Made by a program: the position numbers and the translations under genes. DNA of 64,000 nucleotides from Tritrichomonas musculus (Eukaryota > Parabasalia > Tritrichomonadida > Tritrichomonadidae), in contig JAPFFF010000012.1 in the NCBI GenBank assembly GCA_039105265.1, positions 3,162,001 through 3,226,000 of the forward strand. Direction: 5' to 3'. Shown one piece after another: positions 10,637-22,526 of the stretch (positions within the stretch are counted from its first letter, which is position 1; every line of letters starts with the position of its first letter). Under the pieces are notes generated by a model. That model made no database searches and had not been told where the DNA came from. It was given only the letters and a program-made list of their open reading frames with translations.

Positions 10637-11711
10637 CTATTTATTTGGAAAATAAGTCAGTGGTAATATATTATGAGCTCTTTGATTTTCTTGTTGGCGA
10701 TATTGTCTATACAATGTAATTCGATTTATTGACAATGGTTTTCCATTAAAAACTAATTCGTTAATGTATGCTTTTGAGTAATGTCTGACTTTTGAACAAT
10801 TCATTAAGTCAAAATGAGCCAATTCTGTAATTGATCCATTATCATATCTAATTTTTGATGTAATTACGGCAGCTTTGAAAGCTGATTTACATGTAGGTGG
10901 TATTGCTGATCTAAAGAAATAATAATTTTGATTATTTGATTTGTTTGTTGTGATAAACCTTTGATAATCTGAAAATTCTGTTGAAACTTTTTCATAATGC
11001 CAAAAAGGCCCAAGTAAAGTTGCTGAGTTTGGTCACATGAATGGGCCACAAGAAAATGGAAGACTATATTTTCTTTTTCTGTATCTATTTTTTCAACAAT
11101 ATTATAATGTGCTTTTAGACCGTCTAAAATTATAAGCTTTTCCATCATAGCTGAATTTTTCTCTTAATTCATGTAGTTTGGGTAAAAATAATATATTAAT
11201 ATAAACCAATTTTCAAATGAAAGTGAATTTATATATCCATTGTTGGTATGAACAACCTGAACTGAATCTGCTGGTATATATTCGTATAATTCTTCATCTA
11301 ATGTTGCTCTTGTTACGGCAATTTGAGGTGAACTAACTAATCCGGCCGGCGATATAGCAGCGATGCAAGATGATATGCTTCAAGACCTTGTTACTGGATT
11401 ATATCCATAAAGTTGATTGTATCCTGCAGGTGCAATTAGTGTTTTGATTTCTGCGTCGGCAAAATCTTGATTTCCGACCTCATCTATGTTAAAAACAAAA
11501 TTTATGGGAACTCACTCAATTAATTCTGAGAGTACATTCAAATTCATATATATTGAAATAAAATTTGCTTCAATTCTTTTTAAATCCATAGGTTTTCCTA
11601 TTACAGTCTTAAAGATATTTGATAATTTTAAATTAATAATATGTCTCAATGTATCACGCTTAATCTGTATATTAAATTTATTAAAAATAAATTCTTCAAT
11701 ATCATCAAATC
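10637..11711 (-). pseudogene. Degenerate pogo/DDE_1-like transposase
   Basis: Minus-strand reading gives a nearly continuous transposase: an N-terminal part with RDTLRHII; then FVFNIDEVGNQDF, whose D fits the first catalytic Asp; then EKLIILDGLKAH with the second Asp; then AHSCDQTQQLYLGLFG, close to the DQTQPLDLG-type signature of DDE_1 (pogo/CENP-B-like) transposases; and a C-terminal part ending at 10637. It is dead. In-frame stops lie at 11512-11514 (TGA), at about 11386 (TGA) and at about 11164 (TAA), and there is a frameshift near 10920. The terminal repeats were not found. A plain DNA transposon remnant. Confidence 0.65.
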
Positions 11712-11737
11712 CTGGATATATTGAAAATCCAGGATTT
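11707..11737. repeat. Perfect 11-bp hairpin beside the dead transposase
   Basis: AAATCCTGGAT and its exact reverse complement flank a 9-nt loop, just upstream of the transposase remnant. It could be part of a transposon end or a binding site; nothing decides. Confidence 0.7.
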
Positions 11738-12878
11738 GTATGATATTAATAATTTTTTTGAATAACTTTCATTCAATTATAATCAGAAATCTCAATTTAT
11801 TTTCTTCTCAATTTATAAATTGAATTGATTCTGAAGATGACCCTTTTGACTTTTTGAGAAAAAAGTTATGTTTTTTAGTAACTTTTTGAATGAATTTGTG
11901 TATGAAAATGCTACTATCCTATTTGTTTTATCTCCTAAGAACAAATTTTAAGCATCATAAAATAAATAAGCCTCGAAGACGAATAAAGAAATAAAATTGA
12001 GAGCATAACGATCATTTAAAAAATACAATTATCTTTCATAATAATTGGTAAAATTATTTTTTTATCTTAAATATAATATTATGAATATTTTAATTAAATA
12101 ATATCTTATTATGCATTCATATAAAAAACAAAATTGTTAAAAATAAATGAATTTTGGAAAATACGTTTTTTTGAAACTTTTGCGTTTTATTACTTTTTCT
12201 CAGAATATGTTTTAGTAAACTCAAAATAACGTATTTTGAAAAAACTTATTTTTATTATAATTCAATAAATATTAATTTTGGGTAAACAATATTCATATAT
12301 ATTATTGTGCAATATCTTAATTATATAAAAATAATATTTTCATTTATTTTTAAGAGTTTAGAATAATTTTTATTTTTCTCCATTTTTCAACAATATAATT
12401 TATAGAGTTTAAAATAGATCAATATATTTGTTTTATATGTAAATTAAAATATGTTAGCAGTATAAAAACAAACAAAACTGATTTAATTAATGAGTTAAAT
12501 TAAGAAAATGATTACAAAATTTTAAATTGAATTGTGATAAGATTGGCACTAGCTTTTTCAACAAATTTCAGGCTATCAAATATACATACTTCATATATTA
12601 ATATAGTCCGATCCTGCTATAATTAGAACCTACAATTTTTAGAAAATCGACTTTGAAAAATTATTTGATATATAACTTGGTAGATTTCAAATATTATAAA
12701 AAATGAATTTGCAAATAATTACAATCTAATATTTTATAATTATTATAATAAAAATATTAGAAATTTATAATAAATATCATGAGATATATTTGGATACTAT
12801 ATTCAATTATTCATATCACACCATATTATTTTCTATACGGAACATTTCACACCACATAATTTTCTTATAAATTTTCTA
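11738..12878. other. Gene-free A+T-rich spacer
   Basis: Nothing beyond A+T-rich low-complexity sequence and short inverted repeats; no reading frame with credible composition. Confidence 0.5.
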
Positions 12879-12887
12879 TTAAAAAAC

Positions 12888-13276
12888 GGGGAATCGTATT
12901 TTTCTACGCCACTTTTTGAAAACTTTTAAACTTTTTGAATACTTTTTTAAACATTTTTTATTCAATTTTTGCTAAATAATGCATAAATATATTGTTCAAA
13001 TGGTTTTCCGATTCATCCAGCAATTCAAGGAACCTGATTCGGCTTCGCGCAGCCCCGTGGTGATCACTGGTGCGTATATTACTGAAAAATTATGTAAAAA
13101 TAAAAAACATTTATATCAAAAAAAGCAAAAAATTTAAATTTTCGATTTTTTTGGTTAATTTTCTTAACAGAGTAAGTTAAATTTCACCTTAAGATGGTGG
13201 TTTTTTACTTTCCATGATTAGCTAATCATGGATAGAAAAACCATTCAAAAAGTGGCATCGAAAAAAACGATTGTCC
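12888..13276. mobile_element. Mutator-like MITE, copy 1 (9-bp target duplication)
   Basis: Imperfect inverted ends of about 35 bp share AATCGT and GCCACTTTTTGAA (12888 onward; reverse complement of 13237-13276). The 9 bp TTAAAAAAC stand on both sides (12879-12887 and 13277-13285), a target-site duplication of the length typical of Mutator-like elements. Inside is an unusually G+C-rich core (about 13005-13075) that reads as coding text (RFIQQFKEPDSASRSPVV). A perfect 20-bp palindrome, CCATGATTAGCTAATCATGG, lies at 13212-13231. The element is 389 bp with no transposase, so non-autonomous. A second copy is at 19552. Confidence 0.75.
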
Positions 13277-13520
13277 TTAAAAAACCATATGAAATGTAAA
13301 TAAAAAATTATACATTTGGAAATATTTTCAAACACAAAATAGAAATCTGAAAATAAATATTTAATATAGCTAATATATTTTATTATAAATACAATAACAA
13401 CTTATGTAAAATAAAATATTCACTTTTCTATTGACTTTTTTTAAATTAAATTATTTATATAATTATAATAAAGCATATGAAATTTATATATATTTAAATA
13501 TTTATATTAAAATGGATTTA

Positions 13521-13805
13521 CAGTATAGTAAAAAAATATGAAATCGTCAAAAAATAATAAAAAAGTTGGAAAATACACTTTTTCAAAGAAATAAGGCCAA
13601 ATTTGCTTGGCTAATTCTTTTTATCGTCATTTGAAAAAATGGATTTTCGAACTTTTTCGTAAAATTCAAAAAGCTGGAAAAGCTACTTTTTCAAATGACG
13701 ATAAAACATTATTTACTCAAAAAAATTGAGTGTTTATTATGAAAAAGCTTGTTTTCCAACTTTTTGAATAATATTTTTACGTTTTCATATTTTTTTACTA
13801 TACTG
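13521..13805. mobile_element. Tc1/mariner-type MITE, 285 bp
   Basis: Both ends carry the same perfect 23-bp inverted repeat beginning CAGTATAGTAAAAAAATATG, and each end is flanked by TA (13519-13520, 13806-13807), as in Tc1/mariner elements. The interior also folds back on itself (TCGTCATTTGAAAAA and its complement). No protein is encoded; it would depend on a transposase elsewhere. Confidence 0.85.
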
Positions 13806-13807
13806 TA

Positions 13808-15169
13808 TTTTAAGGTAATTGAAATAAAAGGTTTTAGGATTGATCATTCAATTTTTGTAAATTCAATATTATTTTATCAACCATTCATTGAATTGTGGAT
13901 ATATTGTTCCAAAAAAAGATTGATAGGAATTATATTCAATACCTGATCTCACTATTCAATTTTAAATTTTTTGTTTTTGAAAAATATTATACATTCTCAG
14001 AAAAAAATACGGTTTAAATCAATCTTTTTTTGGCAATTCAAAAAGTGTTTTTTTTATTAAAATCTAAACTAATTTCTCCTGTGAATTATGCAACCTTTTC
14101 CTTCCAGATCCAAGTTTTAAAGCACATTTCTTCCTTGTGCAGTTGTTTGCTTCATTTTAACTATTTATATTGAAAAATAAAGAAATTCTGTTTGTATGTT
14201 TAGCTCGGATTTTTCCAGAAAAGTAATTCACCACTACACTTACATAATACTTGGCATGAATACTAAGTTTCTGAAGTATTCTTTGTTGATTTTTGAACGA
14301 TATTTTTCCTTGAATCTATTTGGTAGCTGCTTTCATGCAATTGACACTCTCTGGTCGTTTTTACGTCGTTTGAGTTTATATTCCTCGTCTTAAATTGTAT
14401 CTACGGTTGATATTTTTTGGAAGAACACTTGTTTCAGTGCCGATATTTTTTTCTTAAAAATGCAGTTTTATTGAATGGGAAAAGAAAATTCTGAGAATTG
14501 GAAAATTCTCTCAATTATTATTGAATGATCTAATTGAGAAAAAATTCTCAATTTTTGGTATTTAGTTCGTTATTTTCTCTCAATTTTCCTATCAATCTTT
14601 TTGGACAACTATATATTTGTTTTTGGCATTTCTGATCCAATTTCTTTTAGGAGTCCCAAATTTGGACTGATAATTAAATTAAATTATTTTTTTTTTCCTT
14701 TCAAAAATAAAATTTTAAATTGAAAGAAAAATTGACATATATTCAAATTTTTTTTCTTCAGAAAACATTTTTTTATTATATAAACTCAGAACTTTCAATT
14801 GGAAATAAAATTTTCTTTTTATTCATTGAAATAGATTATTTTTTATATATCATAATAATATTAATATATTTTTATATATTAATAATTATAAATTTTATCA
14901 TAATATATAAAAGTAAATGAAACTAAAAAATAAAAAAATATCATTAAAATATGAAAATATATCTAAATAATCAAATTATTCTTGTTATAAACAATAAATT
15001 TGAAAGAAAATGATATATTCAAACACAATTTCAAAAAGATATGTTTTATGATATCGAAAATGCTTTTTTTCAAATAAAGTAACTATTTCATTAAATTTTT
15101 TAAAAATGGAGTTGATTAAAATTTAAGCTTTGCTTAGAAAAAGTTGCTAAAAAAATCAATTTTTAAACG
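13808..15169. other. Gene-free A+T-rich spacer
   Basis: A+T-rich with recurring GAGAA/TTCTC inverted motifs around 14480-14580. The short frames here are hydrophobic A+T artefacts. The kinase promoter must lie at its right end; a weak TCAATTT at 15156-15162 is the only initiator-like word. Confidence 0.45.
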
Positions 15170-16396
15170 ATGAGTCGAATTTACAAAGAATATGATCTTC
15201 TCCTTCAAATAGGAGCAGGAACCTATTCTGCTGTTTATAAAGCAAAGAGAAAATCTGATGGTTTGCTGGTTGCCATCAAGATTGTTGAATCTCAATCAGA
15301 AAACGAAGTAAGCTTGATCGTTTCAGAGGCAAATGTTCTGAAGCACCTTATGGGAGGACCTCCATCAATCCCAAAAATTTATGATTTTTTTAATGAAGGG
15401 CCATTATTCTTTATTATAATGGAATATCTTGACGGATACATTACACTTCTTGAATGGGCAAACTCATATTCATCATTAATATTCAATGGAACTAATTGTG
15501 ACGAAGATCTTCAAGGCTTTGTTAAAGCACGCGAAGAAGATATTATATACATTTTTGGCCAAATTGTTTCATCTATTAATTACCTTCATCAAAAATTCGT
15601 TATTCATCGCGACTTAAAGTTAGAAAACATAATGTTTAATCCTAAAACACGTGAAATCAAGCTAATTGACTTTGGATTTTCAATTATAAGTCAAACCATG
15701 GTTTGGACAACTATATGCGGATCATTTGAATATTTAGCACCAGAAGTTCTTCATGATCTTATTAATCAATCTAATGAAAAGAGCCAAGTAGAAAAAGATC
15801 CAGAATATACGACTCAAACTGAAGTATGGTCTCTAGGGATTATTTTATATGGAATGATTTATTGTAGACTTCCATTCTTTCATCAAAACAGGCTTAAATT
15901 AATCAAACTTGTTCTTAATTCTGAAATATCATACGATCCAGAAAAAGCAATCTTTAATCCAAGTTTAAATATTTTATTGCATTCAATGCTTCAAAAAGAT
16001 CCAACACAGAGATTGAACTTTACACAGGTTTATCAATACCCATTATTTACAGAGACATATAAACAAATTATTAAATCTACTAGTTACAAAGCTGGTATCC
16101 ACAGAATGACATATAATAGTGATAATACCAACAAATTAAAACCTATTCCCGAATTAAATTCTCGTTACACCAACAATTATGCACCAAATCTAGATAACAA
16201 ACCAAATGAATCCAATAAAGATGATCATGAAGTAGGTCTTGAACAGAATAATAATTCGAATGTGACACTTTCTAAAGCTCATTTTCCTCTTACATATAGA
16301 ATGAGTTATACTCAAAAAAGTAGAAATTTTGCGAAAATTAACAAAGCATTTCCATTAAGAGCTAAGATAGTAGCACCGAAATTGGTCACAAGCTGA
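15170..16396 (+). CDS. Serine/threonine protein kinase, 408 aa
   Basis: A complete kinase domain fills about residues 6-291: glycine loop IGAGTYSAVY near 14, ATP-anchoring Lys in VAIKIVE near 36, catalytic loop HRDLKLEN at 145, DFG at 166 and APE at 190. All catalytic residues are present. The activation segment has TTICGSFEYLAPE, most like CAMK/SNF1-type kinases, though the subfamily is uncertain. A 110-residue Asn/Ser-rich tail without a recognisable domain follows and may be regulatory. The gene stands alone, surrounded by DNA transposons on both sides, yet shows no damage. It ends in TGA followed by a T run. Confidence 0.93.
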   Translation: MSRIYKEYDLLLQIGAGTYSAVYKAKRKSDGLLVAIKIVESQSENEVSLIVSEANVLKHLMGGPPSIPKIYDFFNEGPLFFIIMEYLDGYITLLEWANSYSSLIFNGTNCDEDLQGFVKAREEDIIYIFGQIVSSINYLHQKFVIHRDLKLENIMFNPKTREIKLIDFGFSIISQTMVWTTICGSFEYLAPEVLHDLINQSNEKSQVEKDPEYTTQTEVWSLGIILYGMIYCRLPFFHQNRLKLIKLVLNSEISYDPEKAIFNPSLNILLHSMLQKDPTQRLNFTQVYQYPLFTETYKQIIKSTSYKAGIHRMTYNSDNTNKLKPIPELNSRYTNNYAPNLDNKPNESNKDDHEVGLEQNNNSNVTLSKAHFPLTYRMSYTQKSRNFAKINKAFPLRAKIVAPKLVTS

Positions 16397-16835
16397 CTTT
16401 TTTTTTTTTTTGTTTGTAAAAGTATTTTTCTGTAATTGATAATTTTGTTTAATAATTTTCTTATATTTTAATACCATAATGCTGAACTCTTGTTTAATAA
16501 TCTTCATTTCCCCTGGTAAAATGAAGGATTATGCATCAATAATTATAATGGTTATAACTCATCATCTACTTGATATCCAAGGAACTCGTCAGAAGAATAA
16601 ATTTGACTTTCATAAGCTTTACTGATTTAAAAAGAAGTGCGCTTTACCTCTATTAAGTAATATAGAGAATGAAATCAGAATTTCAATTATTTGAATATAA
16701 TTGACAAATCGAAATTGAAAACTTTATAAATAGGTATTCCAACGATTAAATTTCTCAGAAAATTTAATTCAAATTAATTCTTTATATATTAGTAATAAAA
16801 TCATCATAATTAATATACATAAAATTAATCATAAA
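16397..16835. other. Gene-free spacer after the kinase
   Basis: A+T-rich 3' flank of the kinase up to the target duplication of the next element; no feature seen. Confidence 0.45.
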
Positions 16836-16842
16836 TATTGGT

Positions 16843-17705
16843 TAAGCTTGTAAATTTGGTGAAATAAACGTTTTTTGGGTTTTAAAAATCACCAAATGTA
16901 ACCATATTATTGTCAAATAAATTTTATTAATATTTATTATTGTCATAAACCATTGAATTATTTGAAAGAGGAATTAAATGAGTTTTATCAAAAGTCATAT
17001 TAATAATCGATAAGATTTTCTCAGTTAAAAAAATGTTATTTTTTGAATATTACAAAATAATTGTATGATTTGTATAATATATCATATAAAATAATAATAA
17101 AAAGCTCATTTATATTGACGATGAAAAGCCAAATAACCGATTTCACCAAAAGCCCAGGTCTTGGGTTTTTGGCGACAGCATTCAATTTTGAATAGTTTAC
17201 ATATATTTTGGAGATCACCAAAACGGTTTTTTTGGCGATGGTGATTTGTAAAGCTTTCAAAATATCATATATAAAATAAAAAAATAATAGGATATAAATA
17301 TATAATAAAATCAATAAAAGCATTTTTTCAATTGAAAATAAATTTTTTTCATTTATATTTTAAATATATACCGATATAAAATGTATTTAAAATATTAATA
17401 GTATTTAGATTTTTATGAATATATATAGTCGAATACTAAATAATGCATTAAAATAATGCATTGAAATATTAATAGTATTTATATTTTTATGAATATATAT
17501 AGCCGAGTTATTAAATAAATTCATTGAATTTATTGAATGTTGATTCGTAAATTGAATTATTATTTAATCAAATATCATTTAATCATTTTATTTAATAATT
17601 CATAAGAAATAACTTTTTAAAAGATTTATTAAAATCGCCAAAAGACCAGAAAGAATCACCAAGACCAGGTCTTTTTTTTACTTTTGGTTATATTTTACAA
17701 GCTTA
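16843..17705. mobile_element. 863-bp non-autonomous DNA transposon, copy 1
   Basis: The ends are inverted (TAAGCTTGTAAA and TTTACAAGCTTA), and the 7 bp TATTGGT are duplicated directly outside (16836-16842, 17706-17712). A near-identical copy in the opposite orientation occupies 20260-22618, where it is interrupted. The interior has several related phrases (ATCACC, GGTCTT, TTGGCGA) but no credible gene; the hydrophobic minus-strand frame at 17036-17323 is an A+T artefact that both copies share because the DNA is shared. The superfamily is not certain; 7-bp duplications are unusual. Confidence 0.8.
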
Positions 17706-17712
17706 TATTGGT

Positions 17713-18324
17713 ATATTTATTTTCCCAAAATGTCTATCAGGAGTCGAGATTTCCTTTTTAAAAATTCACAGACTCTGTTTAAACAAATTTTTCTTACTTT
17801 TTATCATAAAGTTGTTATTCGAGTACCAATTTATAATATTTTTTTCAGATTTTTATCATTAAATAATAGTTAAGAAGTATGCATAAAATATAATAGCTTA
17901 ACCAATAGAAATATTTATTTATCATATATCAACAATTTTAAAAATACATTCTTGGTATGTTAATATACATTAAATTAGATTTTGTTTCTATTTCTACAGC
18001 GAAGAATTCAAATTTAATTAAATAAAAATTGAATTTTCTAATTTGAAACAATAAGATTAACATTTTTTCATTATTTAACGACATTTTATCAATTCCTTAA
18101 TATTTAATCTAATTTTGTATATATGTATCTATTTAATCTATCATTTTCCTCATTGTTTATATGGGAAATGTTTTTGATTATTTCAAACAAAGCTTCAGAA
18201 ATTTAAAAAGAGCACTCTCGACATCTGATAGATAATATTCAAGAATAAAATATAATTTATATATAAAATGATTTATAGATTATTTTTAATTAAATATTTT
18301 TATTCATATGAAAAAAATTTCTAT
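17713..18324. other. Gene-free A+T-rich spacer
   Basis: Host or older repeat sequence between two transposons; no gene or clear structure seen. Confidence 0.4.
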
Positions 18325-18332
18325 CGTTGGAT

Positions 18333-19531
18333 AGAGGTCGTTTAACTTATAAAAAGTAATTCAAAAACATATTATTTTTTAGTATGTTATTATATGATAT
18401 ATAAATTTAAAGAGAGAATAATATTTAAAAAATATTTCCTACTGATTTTTAGATATTTTAATTTTTAATAATTCAATGAAAAGCAATAATAATCTTGACC
18501 ATATTTTTGACCAAGAAGATAAAATTTTTTTTTATTACACTTTTTCTCATTTTTCGTAATTCATTATTATATTTATTTAATAATTTTTTTTAAGAATTGC
18601 ATACTTTTACTAGTTTATTTCATAAAAAAATAATTTGAGAAGCATTTATTTTTCCTCTCAATTTCTTAAATCAAAAAAAATATTTTATTCTATAATAAAA
18701 GTGTAATAAAATTATATAATTTATTTATATCTTTAACAAAACATAAATATTAGTTAATTAATTGAATAATTATATAGTATTAATATTTATTAATATAAAT
18801 TACAATCATTTTAAGAGTATTATTAGAATTATATATATATATATTTATAAGATTTAATAATAAATATAATTGTTATTCAATTTTTTCAATTAAATAAATA
18901 AAAATATTGAATAAATTATTTTAACAGAAAAATACTCTCAAATTATAAAAATTAATCTATATCTATAAATATCTAAAATTTTGATAAATTAATTGAATAA
19001 TCAAATTAATAATATATATATAAATATATTAAAATATATAAAAATCTTTAATTTGGATATAATTGTATAGGAATTTAAAATGCAATTTTATAATGCAAAA
19101 TTGACTGGAAGAAATTTCCTAAAAAGTTGAATATAAAATCATATTACAATAACTAACCAAAAGAATAAATAACAAAAACCGGTGAATAATGTTGATGTCA
19201 AAAAACTGAAATTATCTAATAATGCAATTCAGAGACCAATAATCATTTAAATAGAATGATTCGAGATATTTATAACGAGTATATGAATAATAATATAATT
19301 TATCTTATTAAATCTTAAAATCTTAAAAATTCAAAGATAAAATTAGTAATGATTAATATTATTTCAAAAATTAAAAAAATCATATTTGACTACAATTTTG
19401 CATTTAACAAAACAGAATAATCCTATAAATTATGAATATATAATTTTTAGGAAATTTTGATAAATATTTTTTGGTAAAAAGTTGATTGCAAGTAAAAAGT
19501 TACGTTAAAATCACTTCACTGAACGACCTCT
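18333..19531. mobile_element. 1.2-kb hAT-like non-autonomous transposon
   Basis: Ends AGAGGTCGTT and AACGACCTCT are inverted. The flanks CGTTGGAT (18325-18332) and CGTTGGAC (19532-19539) are an 8-bp target duplication with one later change. The interior is extremely A+T-rich and codes for nothing. The terminal word AGAGGT and the 8-bp duplication are shared with the 2-kb element at 38056, so the two may belong to one superfamily (hAT elements make 8-bp duplications). Confidence 0.65.
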
Positions 19532-19551
19532 CGTTGGACTCCCTATCTTTA

Positions 19552-19900
19552 GGGGAATCGTATTTTTCTACGCCACTTTTTGAAAACTTTTAAACTTTTT
19601 GAATACTTTTTTATACATTTTTTATTCAATTTTTGCTAAATAATGCATAAATATTTAGTTCAAATGGCTTCCCGATTCATCCAGCAATTCAAGGAGCCTG
19701 ATTCGGCTTCGCGCAGCCCTGTGGTGATCACTGGTGCGTATATTCCTGAAAAATTATGTAAAAATAAAAAAAAATTATATCAAAAAAAGCAAATAGTTAT
19801 AATTTTAAGAGAAAATTTAAATTTACGATTTTTTTGGTTAATTTTTTTAACAGAGTAAGTTAAATTTCACCTTAAGATGGCGGTTTTTTACTTTCCATGA
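19552..19900. mobile_element. Mutator-like MITE, copy 2 (right end missing)
   Basis: Matches copy 1 (12888-13217) almost throughout, including the left terminal repeat and the G+C-rich coding-like core. It stops matching after TTTCCATGA, so the right terminal repeat is absent. It has about 19 extra bases near 19798-19815. In the core, two of the differences from copy 1 fall on third codon positions and leave the protein reading unchanged (GAA/GAG, CCC/CCT). Two others near the possible start codon do change it. Confidence 0.75.
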
Positions 19901-19916
19901 ATCAGATTTGTAGGTT

Positions 19917-19987
19917 TATGCTGTGCAAATTACTAATAATTTATATTAAAAAGATACAAAAAAATCTTTCGTAATTTGCACAGCATA
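19917..19987. repeat. 17-bp perfect inverted repeat
   Basis: TATGCTGTGCAAATTAC at 19917-19933 is exactly complementary to 19971-19987 with a 37-nt spacer. It lies where copy 2 of the Mutator-like MITE loses its right end and could be a tiny insertion or the cause of the truncation. Confidence 0.8.
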
Positions 19988-21038
19988 TAATTTCAAAAAA
20001 ATCTTGTTTCAAATGAATGTATATCGATATTTCAGATTGTGAAAGAAGAATTAAGCCTTTACATCAATTTTTTAGAAAACTTCAAATATTTCAACATTAT
20101 TTCAACTTTGACGTTTGATCATATTTTCATGTTGATTTGACTATAAAACTTTTTTTATCATTATATCTGATAATTTTTCCAAGTGAATGAGAACAGTTCT
20201 AGATTTTTTTTTAAATTTAATACTAATATTACCTGTTTTAAAAAACAGATATATTAAACTAAGCTTGTAAAATATAACCAAAAGTAAAAAAAAGACCTGG
20301 TCTTGGTGATTCTTTCTGGTCTTTTGGCGATTTTAATAAATCTTTTAAAAAGTTATTTCTTATGAATTATTAAATAAAATGATTAAATGATATTTGATTA
20401 AATAATAATTCAATTTACGAATCAACATTCAATAAATTCAATGAATTTATTTAATAACTCGGCTATATATATTCATAAAAATATAAATACTATTAATATT
20501 TCAATGCATTATTTTAATGCATTATTTAGTATTCGACTATATATATTCATAAAAATCTAAATACTATTAATATTTTAAATACATTTTATATCGGTATATA
20601 TTTAAAATATAAATGAAAAAAATTTATTTTCAATTGAAAAAATGCTTTTATTGATTTTATTATATATTTATATCCTATTATTTTTTTTATTTTATATATG
20701 ATATTTTGAAAGCTTTACAAATCACCATCGCCAAAAAAACCGTTTTGGTGATCTCCAAAATATATGTAAACTATTCAAAATTGAATGCTGTCGCCAAAAA
20801 CCCAAGACCTGGGCTTTTGGTGAAATCGGTTATTTGGCTTTTCATCGTCAATATAAATGAGCTTTTTATTATTATTTTATATGATATATTATACAAATCA
20901 TACAATTATTTTGTAATATTCAAAAAATAACATTTTTTTAACTGAGAAAATCTTATCGATTATTAATATGACTTTTGATAAAACTCATTTAATTCCTCTT
21001 TCAAATAATTCAATGGTTTATGACAATAATAAATATTA

Positions 21039-22526
21039 AAAAAGGGTTCGACTTTTGGCGGTTATCATATTCTAAAATTATAAAAAATTAATAATAAATA
21101 ATATTAGATTTATCAATAACATGATGCAATTTTAAATATGAAGCCGATTCTATTAGCCAAAATAGAGATATTTCACTAAAAAAAATAAAAACAGAAAAAG
21201 TTTAACTTTTGAAAGGAGAAAATATTTTTGAGTTCTTATCTAATTTCCACTATTCAAAGGGATTTTGGGAATTTGTAAATATCCAAATATATAAATATTT
21301 TATGACCTTCATATCATATATTCTTTTTTCATAATTTTATATACATATTTTAAATTAATTAAAAATTAATTAATTGAATATCATATAAGATAATATTATT
21401 TAAGAAAAATAAAATTGAATTAATACGTTATTATTATTAATTCTCAATTGTGATATACAAATAAACTGAGTTAAAATATAAAAATATATTTTATAATAAT
21501 ATAAATGTGATTTATAATATATATAGTAAATACATTATCATTAATATGAGGATAATACTGATATATTATTAAAGAATAAGCATTTGTTAATAAAAATAAT
21601 ATATTTTCAAAATTCTGATGTTATCAAAATGATTTTTTCAAAAACTAGCATTTAATTCAATTTTAAATTCAAAATTTTTATTTAGAAAAAATAATAATTT
21701 CTTGAATATCAATAATATATTTTATTAAAAATTATTATTATATTTCTAAGCTACATATAAATAATGTGAATAGTAAATAATATAAGAAAATACCTAAAGT
21801 AGCATAATAAAAACACAATTTTTAATGATTTTTGGAATAAATAATGAATTTTTTAATTTATAAGATATAATAAATGAATCCGTATTCTATTTAATATTGA
21901 TATAAAAATTTATTAATTAAAATGAATATCTAATTTATAAGATATTATTATTTTTCAATTAAAAAAAATTTGAGAGAGTCGACCCTTTTTCTAGGCTTTT
22001 GTGTCCAAACGAGTTTGTATTCAAAAAGTATCCAATGGATACTCATTTTTGTTCGTTATTTTTTGAGAGAATTTGAGTATCCAAAATAGCCAAAATGGAC
22101 ACTTTAATTCAATCTTGGATACACCTTTCAATTTTCATTGATTATTTTGAATGTATATTTCGTTTGACCAATTATATCGCTCCAAATTTACATTGAATTT
22201 TTTTTTTTATTTCAAATGTTGATCTTCTTGGTCAAAATCATTCTTAGTGAATTTGAAAAGTTTATAATTCATATTTGAGAGGTTTCTTAAAAAATTAAGA
22301 ATAGTAGGTGTTTAAAGCATTTATTATTGCTTTTTTTCTGATATTAATGAGTTTATTAAAGTAAAAATAAAGTATCCAATAAAAAATTTTTTGGATACTT
22401 CAACACAAATCTTTGAATAAAATACTAAATAAAAAAGCAGTTTTATGTCCACAAAAAGTGACAGCTTTTTACAAAAAGTCGAAAATGGACACTCAGTTCA
22501 CTGGATACAAAAGCCTAGCCCTTTTT
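21039..22526. mobile_element. Second-level transposon nested in 20260-22618
   Basis: Ends AAAAAGGGTTCGAC and GTCGACCCTTTTT are inverted (one base indel). AATATTA is duplicated at 21032-21038 and 22527-22533. Without its own insertion it is 952 bp (21039-21990). No coding capacity is seen, so it is non-autonomous. An exact boundary shift of 1 bp is possible because of the A run. Confidence 0.78.
21991..22518. mobile_element. Third-level transposon nested in 21039-22526
   Basis: A 528-bp element with inverted ends CTAGGCTTTTGTGTCCA and TGGATACAAAAGCCTAG (one mismatch). CCCTTTTT, the last eight bases of the host element, is duplicated on both sides (21983-21990 and 22519-22526). The interior repeats phrases like GTATCC and TGGACAC. 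No gene. An 8-bp duplication fits a hAT-like element. Confidence 0.8.

Noticed and set aside
13075-13175. Intron after the coding-like core of the Mutator-like MITE
   Set aside because: A GT and a late AACAG exist, but the trichomonad splice signals (GTAYGT, ACTAACACACAG) are absent and no continuing exon was found.
17036-20930. Identical small hydrophobic proteins at 17036-17323 and 20706-20930
   Set aside because: They are the same DNA in two transposon copies; composition is that of accidental A+T-rich frames.
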